Below are positions 56,327 to 64,000 of a stretch of DNA of 64,000 nucleotides, in pieces. The first letter of the stretch is position 1; each line of letters starts with the position of its first letter. The stretch covers positions 4,349,153 to 4,413,152 of the forward strand of contig JAJEKV010000061.1 of the NCBI GenBank assembly GCA_021234155.1, in the 5' to 3' direction. Source of the DNA: Isoetes taiwanensis. Taxonomy: Eukaryota > Streptophyta > Lycopodiopsida > Isoetales > Isoetaceae. The notes beneath the pieces are model-generated. The model did not search any database, had not been told where the DNA came from, and saw nothing but the letters and a program-made list of their open reading frames with translations. Position numbers and translations under genes: made by a program.

Positions 56327-57830
56327 CTATACAAGAACTAATCTACACAAATCGACATGCCTCGAGCCGATTTCTTGGAGATGACTTTGCCGTCCCATTG
56401 CTCCATAAACTGGCTGGTCTTGCTTTACTAGATCTTTCTTAAGTACCCACGTCGCGTCTTCCACCGGTAAGTGTTTCCACTTAACCAAATATTGGAGGAA
56501 CTCCGACCTCCTCCTTGTTTTCTTGAAAGCTTTATCAAGAATCAATGCGGAACTATTTCACCTGCTCTACCGTCATTTCCAACAACGTTGGAGTGTCCAA
56601 GACTTCGATGCGGATTTGAAGTGTGCTTCTTCAACAAACTCGCGTGGAAGACCTTATGAATCTTTAGGTGTCTTTGGCAAGTCTAGCTTGTAGGATTGAT
56701 TACCTACTCTCTTGACTATTACGAAAGGTCCAAACCCACCTTGGAGCAAGCTTCTTGCAATTCCCAATGCCGAGCTTTGCACCGCTTCACCTTGATCTTG
56801 AGCCAAACATCATCTCCAACTTTGAACTCTCTCGACTTATTCGATGCTTGTCTACGATGCTCTTAAATCGACTTCTTTGCCGCTAGCAAATATCCTCTAA
56901 CTTCTTCCACGATAGCTGCTGCCGATATCGGCCAACATCTGGCTGAAACTTCCACTTTTGACGCGGGGTTGTGCCAAGTGTGCGGGTTAGGTAATCGATA
57001 GCGTAATTAATCATAAACGGCGACATTTGGGATGATTCCCGCTTGGTGCTATTGTATGCAAACTCCACCAAGTGGATAAATTCTTCCCACATACCTTGCT
57101 TATTCGGACATAGTTCCGTAGCATGTCCTCCAAAATCCTGTTGGTCCGCTCCGTTTGGCCATCCGTCTGAGGATGATATGCTCATGGATAGCTTTTTATC
57201 CGAATGGTCTTAAAGAGGTCTTGCGGAAGGCACTCATAAACTTTGGATCCTCACGGAGATAATCTCCTTGGCATGCCATGAAGCCCAAGATCTCTTTGGT
57301 GAAGAGCTTTTGTTGTATCCATAGCCATATCGGGTTCCGCAAGGCACAAAATGTGCCATTTTCGACAACTTGTCGACCACTACCATCAAGGCATCCTTTC
57401 CCCCTTCGTTCTTGGAAGCCCCGTGATGAAATCCATGCTGATCACCTCCCACTTAGCGTTTGCTCCGCTAATGGCTCTAATGCTCCCGAGTTCGGCTCTG
57501 CTCGCCTCTACCTGACATAGCCGACATTCTCTTCGATGTAGCGAGCTACTTGCTTCTTCATTCGGGCCAATAATAGGCTGCTGCAAGACTTTGAAGTATG
57601 TTTTCATGAATCCGCATGGCCAGCTATTGGGCTACAGCGTGTCATGAAGGATCAATTTCCTTACACGATGATTAGCACGCACAACTTGTTCTTATGGTAT
57701 AACAGGGTTGCCTTCCTTCTTATAATGTTTAAAGGCTTCCTGCTCCTTATACGTTTCTAGCCTCCCTAGAGAGGCTTGCCCATACTTCCTTGAAATCCAC
57801 GTCCGTTGGCAAGGGACTCTTCAATCTTCT
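56327..57830 (-). pseudogene. E4 integrase and chromodomain of pol, frameshifted
   Basis: On the minus strand the zinc-finger end CRLCQVEAS (about 57525-57500) is followed by the core: WEVISMDFITGLPRTKG (57455-57405, first D), ALMVVVDKLSKMAHFVPC (57394-57340) and degraded second-D and E segments (TNRILEDML after a shift, about 57145-57118). Then come [25 protein letters not shown]-like sequence (57075-57005), GNCKKLAPRW (about 56765-56735) and a chromodomain RRRSEFLQYLVKWKHLPVED (56507-56450) with ATWVLKKDL, ending at 56327. The chromodomain may guide insertion to histone-marked chromatin in this clade. Frames shift several times. Confidence 0.8.
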
Positions 57831-57839
57831 TACCAAAGT

Positions 57840-58460
57840 CATTTGAGAGGCCGAAATTGCATTGCAATGCACTCTAGTTGTCGGGGGATGCCTTGAAAGC
57901 GCATGCGCTACCACATTGAGCTTCCCGGCTTGTAGACTATATCAAAGTCATACTCTTCAAGGAACTCCATCCACCTTCTGCGCCTCGAGGGTTGAGGTGT
58001 GGTTTGCGTGAATACATACCGGAGGCTCGATGAATTACGTATCCAATGGAACTTCCTTCCCAAAAGATAGTGCCTCCAAATTCTTAATGCCACGACAACC
58101 GCCAAGCAATTCCTGATCAGGTGGGGTAGCGCATTCGGCGTCGTTCATCTTCCTGGAATCATACGCTACCACACGCTCTTCCTGCATGAGCACTGCACCT
58201 GTAGCTATCTTACTCGCGTCTGTCGCTACAAGCTTATCTTTCTCTGGGTCCGGCAGGGTTAGGACTGGGGCTGTTGTTAAAGCTTCCTTCAACAATTCAA
58301 ACCCTGCTTGGGCTTTCTTGTGCCAATGCTCTGCCCAATCTTTCACCTTCTCGCCCTCGCCAAGTCCGATTAGCGGGGCCGCTATCTTAGCAAAGTTCTT
58401 TACGAACTTCCTCGTAGTACCGCTAGGCCGAGAAAACCCGACTTCATGCACATTCTTCGG
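57840..58460 (-). pseudogene. E4 RNase H domain of pol
   Basis: A mostly open frame (58589-58035, minus) reads the RT thumb/RNase H linker: FSRPSGTTRKFVKNFAKIAA, HWHKKAQAGFELLKEALTTA, PVLTLPDPEKD and LVATDASKIATGAVLMQEE (first Asp in TDAS). The frame then shifts to RIWRHYLLGRKFHW and RRRRWMEFLEEYDFDIVYKP (57975-57920). AVLMQEER and VAYDSRKMN are standard. A few indels interrupt the domain. Confidence 0.8.
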
Positions 58461-59290
58461 GCCCCTTTGAATGACGGGCTTCAATCTTGGCGGGATCCGT
58501 CGAGATTCCTTCACTGAGATCACATGATGGTGTTCCACCTTCCCTGCCGGCGACACCGACAACTTGGCGCATAACCGGTGCCTCCTCAACTTCTAGCACT
58601 CTCCTTAAGTGTTGTACGCGTGCTCTTCAAGGGATCCGCTATACACCAAAATGTCATCAAAGAATACAATCACAAAGGTGTCTAAGAACTCCCTCGAAGA
58701 TGTCGCTCATGAGCCTCATGAACGTCGGGCATTCGATAAAGAAAAGGCATCACCGAGAACTCATAATGCCCATACCTTGCCTCAAGGCGGTCTTGTGGAT
58801 ATCTTCTTCCTTTATCGATCTGATGATAGGCGACTTTTTAAGTCGATTTTGAGAAGACCTTTGCACCTTGGAGCTGATCCATCAAATCATCGATCCGGGA
58901 GCGATACTTGTTCTTAATGGTGTGCTTGTTCAATCGCCTATAGTCTATGCACATCCTTAAACCGCCATCCTTCTTCTTAACAAGCGGGATGGGCGCCCGA
59001 ACGGCTGTAGACGCTAGGTCTAATGAAGCCTAGGTCGAGCAACTCCTGCAATTGCTTCTTTAGCTCCGTCAGCTCCTGCGTCGTCATTCTGTATGGAGCC
59101 TTACTTGTCGGCTTCGTTCCCGGTTCGAGTGCTATCTCACACTCGACTCCCCTGTAAGGAGGAAGCTGTTTGATCTCATCTGGAAAGAGATCGTGGAACT
59201 CCGTGATCAGCTTAGCTATTTGCTTCGACAACTGGTCGAGCACCTTGTCTTCTTTGCTTTCTTCTCGACGGTTCATCAATCTCAAGCTTG
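58461..59290 (-). pseudogene. E4 reverse transcriptase domain of pol
   Basis: The minus-strand order is [20 protein letters not shown] (59165-59105), [20 protein letters not shown] (59100-59040), [29 protein letters not shown] (58980-58915), [16 protein letters not shown] (58890-58840), and the catalytic box FVIVFFDDILVYS (about 58675-58637; FFDD instead of the usual YIDD/FIDD). Frame changes occur near 59000, 58840 and 58740. It copies element RNA in the particle. The key acidic pair is retained. Confidence 0.8.
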
Positions 59291-59299
59291 AAGATGTAT

Positions 59300-59745
59300 G
59301 CTACCTGCTCGCTCTTGATGCACTTGAGCAGCCGTTTAAAAGACATATACTGCATGATGGGAACAACTTCTTTACCTGTGATCTCAATGATCTTGCCATC
59401 GGGTGTTGCGAAAGTCACCTTCCGCTTTCCACAATCAATAATGGCTCCTGGCTGGCCCAAGATACTCCATTCCTATGATCGGGTCATACTTGATAATGCC
59501 CATTACTTCGCCCCATCCGGATATTAATCCCTGGCAAACCGATGTCGAAGTTAATTCTCTTGCCTGCCGTCTGCCTTATTGCTCCACTTGCTAAGATAAC
59601 GGGCCTTGGCTTTGACTTTAGTGGTTTCAACTTCAACATTTGAACCATTCTGGGGGATGCAAAGTTATGGCTACTTCCTGAGTCTATCAAGACTATGAAG
59701 GACTTGGTCTTGGCCTTCCCTCTCGTGGAAATTACTTTATCTTGG
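59300..59745 (-). pseudogene. E4 retropepsin (protease) of pol
   Basis: The minus-strand frame from 59690 gives MIDSGSSHNFASPRMVQML with the active-site DSG. LKPKPRPVILASGAIRQTAG follows across slight changes, then a shift to WAKYDPIIGMEYLGQPGAI-type sequence and DCGKRKVTFATPDGKIIEIT (about 59434-59375). DSGSSHNF and a strand with G.I are typical for chromovirus proteases. Confidence 0.78.
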
Positions 59746-61110
59746 CTCTACCTTTTGCTCAGATCTATTGCGGCAAAGATGTGACACTCACCCTGAATGT
59801 AGTCGCGGCCTTCCTCGCCGTCGTCGTCGGACAGAGTGTCCCAATCTCCCAACTCCGCTAGTGCTGCACTCATGACGTAGGGGCAGTTCGCTGTCCTATG
59901 GCCTGGTTGGAAGCACCTGAAGCAAAGCTGCTTTTCTATGCACTCCTGTCTCTTTTCCTTGGGCATAGCCTGCAAAAAGGATCGCACTTCTTTGGAGTAG
60001 TTTGACCCCTCCTGCTTGTCCTTGAAGGACACTCTTCTTTTCTCCTTTTTTCCCACAGTTTGCCACCATATGGGGCTCTAGATTTGGACACAGACGGGCC
60101 GCCCTAGGGCTATAACTCCTGTTGCCTTGCCTTTATCCTGTAATGCCGCTGCCGCCCGCTATTCCGAGGTCCCTTCCTTACCAAAGCTTATTGCCTTGGA
60201 CTCGCTTTTGATCTTTTGTCTTGGGATTTATTGCCCTTACAAGCTGCGGATCTCCTCATTCAGGCCCTCAATGTAGCTCTCTGCGCATGTTTTTAAGCCT
60301 AACTTTGGCACATAAAGTCTTAGCCTCATGAATTCCTACGTTGTATTTACGGACTGATTTGTTTCCCTGTTGCAACGCCAGAGAACTATTTTGCATCATC
60401 TTTGGACTTGTGCTCCCTTGGACGTAATGGCGCTTTGAAGGCTTTAGCAAACTTTTCTGAACTTACAAGCATCCCAGCTTAAGCCATGTGCCTTTTGCAT
60501 AACCCTTCCACCAAATCCGGCTCTCCTTTCAAGTTGGCTGTTGCCACTCGCGCCTTTGTCTTTATCCTTCATGCCATAAGCATTGCCGGTGACTCACTCA
60601 TTTAGATCCGGCCATGCCCCTCGCTTCTAATCGACTGTTCTCCCAGAATTTGTTCGGTTCGGGCCTTCCATACATTGCCGGTCGCGAGGAATCTACCCTT
60701 CTTCACGGTCGAGGCCACCGTGTCCCTTTCAATGAATCCCTCTATACCGTCCCTCCGCCTTGCATCTGCCAGTGTTCCTCCGCCTTCCATGACGGGTTGG
60801 TCGATTACGCTCTTCGTCTTCCTGGTCAGATCGAATCGAACTGAGTCGGAGGATTCCGAGCTGGAGGACCTCCTTCTCTTGCTCCTCTTCTTGTCCCTTC
60901 CCGTTTTCCGAGCTGATGCTTGAGGCAACTGAGCGTTGCCCACCGACCCCGCTCTTGCTTGTGCGGCCAGCAAAGCCTTTATCTGCTCCAAGTCCGTTCT
61001 CATATGTGATATTTCCTCTTATGGGGTTATGGGTCCAAATTCCTCGAACAGGTTCCTTGCTGGGGGTGGCCTGGGTGGACTCTGTTCTTCCATATGGTCT
61101 CGGCATTGTC
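59746..61110 (-). pseudogene. E4 gag
   Basis: The N-terminal part on the minus strand (61003 and down) reads MRTDLEQIKALLAAQARAGS and then a Lys/Arg/Ser-rich stretch (KKRSKRRRSSSSESSDS). An open piece reading HRTANCPYVMSAALAELGDWD near 59890-59830 follows a CCHC zinc knuckle (LCFRCFQPGHRTANC, about 59933-59889), preceded by FLQAMPKEKRQECIEKQ. An upstream ATG at 61106 is in another frame. The middle (60060-60600) is too broken to read. It packages element RNA. Confidence 0.72.
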
Positions 61111-61325
61111 GTTCCCCTGAGCCTAGGCCTCTAGCTGCATACACAAGTAGTTCATGGCTATATAGTTAGTTTTAGCTTGTTCTCTTGCATTATTATGTTT
61201 GTTGGTATAGTTGGGGACACAAATTACATCAACAAAGCATTTGAAGTGCAACAAGAAATTATATTTATATTATATAATATTTTGGTACAAAAGTCTCGGG
61301 ATCAAGAGTCTAACTAATCTTGAAA
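61111..61325. other. AT-rich stretch between E4 and the next minus-strand unit
   Basis: No LTR end, primer-binding site or gene is seen. TTATATTTATATTATATAATATT near 61260 could be the 3' UTR of the minus-strand unit to the right. Confidence 0.4.
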
Positions 61326-62864
61326 TCACGGTAAAAGATGGGTTGTCCTCAAGGAACTTCTTAACTTGGGGCGTTCCCACTTAGAATGAGTTCCTGAAGG
61401 CGGCTTTGACGAGCCGCCCGCAAGGCTCTCGCCAAGTCTTCCACTCGCGGGTCGGATGAGGGAGGCTGCCACCGCTAATCTCGGCGTCGATGGGGTATGG
61501 CGGTCGAAGAGGTCAAGTGCCATTGCTCTCTTGACTAGGGACCGGCGTGATTTGGCATTTGCGCTATTCGAGTGTGCTGCTGAGCACGAGTCGTCGGCAT
61601 GAACACTCCTTCCTCACCCCTAGGGCTGAATTTGCGGTGTACCACGGCTATTCTCCCATCTAGCGGCGATTGGCGAGGTAGTACCCTCGGTGAATGGATT
61701 TGTGGGTGTGAGGATGATTCCCCACTTGTTTGGCCTCACGCTCTATGCATACATATTAGGTGGACCTCATCTCGGTGACTCGGTAATCTTCGTTGTGGAG
61801 TGGACTCGCTGAGGTCGATTCTGCTCCTCTTGCGGGAGGGTGGTGTCGAGGACTTCGGCATCGGGATGCTAGTGGTCTTGCCTTTGATCCCCATCCATTC
61901 ACGGATGGCGAGGAACTCTTCTTGGGATGGCGGTCTACGGTCTCCATAACACCTTATCTTTGCTTGTATGCTTGGATGTGGAAGTCGCTTCCCCTAAGTA
62001 GGTGTCGGCTTCCACGACTTGAAGCGGGAAGTCACGAAGACTCCCGGACGATGAAGTCGTCCATGTCCGATCTACCCATGGGTTGGTGGAAGCCCGATTC
62101 ATCCAATGAGACTCCCCTCTCCCTACATTCGGGGGGAGGGGTTGGATGTCGTGAGAGTAGATACTCCTCTCAGTTGATGATAGGGGGCTAGGCTTGTGAT
62201 GCCGCCCAAGTGAAACAACTTCGATGGTCTCTGCCCGGCCTTTCCGAGTTGACCAGCTCATTGCGCTTGTCGCCGTTCCTCTTCGAGTCTAGCTCACGGT
62301 GTACTCTTCGTCGTCCAGACTCCTCTTCTTCTTCCTTCCTTCTTGCTCTAACTGGCGATGCTGCGCAAAAGCATCGCTCCGGCTTGGCCCGCTATGGGGT
62401 CGCCTCCATGAGGAGGGATAGGGTTGCCCCATTGGGTTTTCGACGCGATTGGGATAGGAAAATAGCTAAAGGCCCGGTGTAAAGAGAACTACTTGGTCAC
62501 TGTTATTTGCTTCGGGACCATGTGTAGTCTGCAGTAACCCTCTGCTTGTTAGTTAAGTACTTGGCGATGTTGGGGACTTGTCGCCCAAAGGTCGCTTGAA
62601 GGGATGGTGAGGAACGAAATATCCTATGCAAGGGGGAACCTGAACAAGGGAGGGTCCTACCCTAGCTTGAAACTCTGCTAACACTTGCCTATATGCTGGG
62701 GTTGCATTTAGCGTAGCTTGGATATCAATTTCTTTCCCAAAGACTTGGAAGATGTCGTTGACATCCGCCTCGGCAGCATGGGCACTGACGCTGTACCATC
62801 GCCTGAAGTCAGCAGTGGCCATTGATCTAGCGAAGAAGGGAGTATCAAACGGATGCAGAAGCAC
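61326..62864 (-). pseudogene. Unrecognised minus-strand gene or TE protein, frameshifted
   Basis: On the minus strand ATG at 62864 opens MLLHPFDTPFFARSMATADF, then RRWYSVSAHAAEADVNDIFQ, VFGKEIDIQATLNATPAY and RQVLAEFQARVG, to a stop at 62553. Weak continuation follows in other frames: EQEGRRKKRSLDDEEYTVS (about 62355-62295), MSWSTRKGRAETIEVVSLG (62261-62205) and, near the end, VEDLARALRAARQSRLQELI (about 61445-61385). It begins about 70 bases after a TATA box and looks like a real transcription unit. A gag-like protein of an unassigned retroelement is possible, but no zinc knuckle or other diagnostic motif is seen. Confidence 0.4.
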
Positions 62865-62935
62865 CTCAGGGAGCTGAAAGATCGCCTAAGCAGTGGAGAG
62901 CAAACTTGCAGGGTGCTAAATGAGAAATGGGGGAC

Positions 62936-62945
62936 CTATTTATAG
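62936..62945 (-). promoter_or_regulatory. TATA box for the minus-strand unit
   Basis: CTATAAATAG on the minus strand lies about 70 bases before the ATG at 62864, a normal plant core-promoter layout. Confidence 0.55.
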
Positions 62946-63758
62946 AAAAGGGGAAAACCCTAATTTTTGGATGACCTAGACTTTACTGAGATTGGGTGAT
63001 TCTGATCTATTAAAGGGTGCAATTGAGGGTTTGAAGACTACTTCTAGGGTTTGAGCATGCTAAGATGGACTAATGAACCTATTGCAACAATTTGGAGATC
63101 ATTTGGTGAAGAAATGGGGAGGTTCTCATCGTTATGCCTGCACTCGATAATGAAAAGCTCATTTCCCGGGCGGCGTGTGAGACATGGGTTCTAAATGGCT
63201 AAACTTAATCAATTTGATAATCTAAGGCTGTAATTCTACTAAACTCGCCGAAGTTAGGCGTAATTGACCCCTTATTTGGTCGATTTGGAGCAGGTTTGGG
63301 CATTTTTGGGCATGGTCTCACACGCGTATGCCCGGCAAACCAAAATGAGAATCTCATTTTCCGTCTGGCGCGGCGTGTGAGACATCGTCTCAATTTTGCT
63401 CAAAAACTCCAATTTAACCAAAATAAAATCGAAATCGATATCTTAACTTAATTAAACAAGATTGGACTCATTGTTTACACAAAAATTCCTTATATTAACA
63501 AAAATTTTTCGCTATTTACAAGAAGTTCAAGTCTGGGCGGTTCTCCCTTGATGTGTCCTGCGGCTAAAAACATATCCTCGCCTCATGAGCGTGACCTTCA
63601 AGGCGGTCGCGGTAGTTGAATCTTCAAAATCTTCAGACTATTTTAGCCACGCTTCCCACGTAGACCGCGGAACATCTCATCCCGGTCACCCGCATGTCAG
63701 GTGTTGTACTCAAGCATGACTTCAGGACCAAGCGTTAGAAACTTGGTGCCCTAGGGGA
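62946..63758. other. Non-coding stretch with a repeated GGCGTGTGAGACAT segment
   Basis: No gene is seen. CTCATTTCCCGGGCGGCGTGTGAGACATGG (63160-63189) recurs as CTCATTTTCCGTCTGGCGCGGCGTGTGAGACATCG (63352-63386). The rest is AT-rich. Confidence 0.45.
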
Positions 63759-63895
63759 TCAAGAGTCCCAGAATCCCTTCTCCGGAAGTGCTGGGATTTC
63801 CTTGAGGGCCCTCACCCTCATACGGGCTTGCTCTTGGTAAAACTTCTTCCCCTCGTGCTCACGGGAGGCCTGGGCTTCGGTGGTGGCGGTTCTGT
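63759..63895 (-). pseudogene. 3' end of an unrecognised minus-strand reading frame
   Basis: The minus-strand frame reads TEAQASREHEGKKFYQEQAR and MRVRALKEIPALPEKGFWDS, then a TGA at 63761-63759. It looks like the C-terminus of a charged protein. Upstream frames to the window edge are broken, and family and function are unknown. Confidence 0.35.
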
Positions 63896-64000
63896 GGACT
63901 CACTCCCTCGCCGGGTGTCCTTCAACCGTCCATTACCCTGTCTTTGCCGGGTAATAAGCATTGTGGCTCCCCACTTCGCCATATAGGCATTGTGCTCCCT

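Larger units (their letters stand above)
53795..61110 (-). mobile_element. E4: minus-strand Ty3/gypsy chromovirus inserted in the LINE
   Basis: Reading leftwards from about 61110 the order is gag, protease, RT, RNase H, integrase and chromodomain, then a 3' spacer, polypurine tract and 3' LTR (55444-53795). The order is complete except that no primer-binding site or 5' LTR is found right of gag. The left flank is GCAGA (53790-53794). The element is 5'-truncated or interrupted near 61150. Confidence 0.87.

Noticed and set aside
62960-62980. Telomeric repeat relic (AACCCTAA)
   Set aside because: There is a single unit only, as is common by chance near plant promoters.

Overview
The window looks like repeat-rich nuclear DNA of a land plant. 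It has plant-type Ty3/gypsy LTR retrotransposons (three with a C-terminal chromodomain, one of the FxDGxSGYNQI reverse-transcriptase type), L1-like LINE ORFs, and GT-AG introns. I see no bacterial operon structure, no rRNA genes and no CRISPR array. The species cannot be named from the sequence alone.

Layout. The dominant structure is a head-to-tail tandem duplication of about 27.3 kb. Bases 1-20466 are the 3' part of copy A and 20467-47766 are all of copy B, with the same features about 27,260-27,275 bases apart. Each unit holds, in order: a LINE-like RT fragment; the 5' part of a host-like gene (HG1, ParB/Srx-like motif, function unknown); a Tat-like Ty3/gypsy element E1 (about 11 kb) inserted in an HG1 exon; the 3' part of HG1 with a hairpin-rich intron; a defective chromovirus E2 (RNase H, integrase and chromodomain only) whose 3' spacer carries a heat-shock-element-like array; and a minus-strand defective chromovirus E3 nested in the E2 3' LTR with target duplication CCATG. 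Copy A stops inside the right LTR of E3. In copy B the rest of E3 and of the E2 LTR follows, to 50839.

Right arm. 50840-53794 holds a minus-strand LINE endonuclease fragment and a plus-strand LINE (DUF4283-like ORF1, ORF2 endonuclease). The LINE is cut at 53794/53795 by a minus-strand chromovirus E4 (3' LTR 53795-55444, pol and gag to about 61110). No 5' LTR or primer-binding site is seen for E4. Beyond it, 61300-62950 carries an unrecognised minus-strand transcription unit with a good TATA box, and the last 250 bases hold the end of another minus-strand reading frame.

Sequence quality. Where copies A and B differ, the differences cluster at CAG/CTG trinucleotides, and the corrupted copy switches from block to block. 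This fits basecalling error at CHG-methylated sites, so many frameshifts in E1, E3 and HG1 are probably not biological. Stops shared by both copies (in the E2 and E3 pol) are more likely real.
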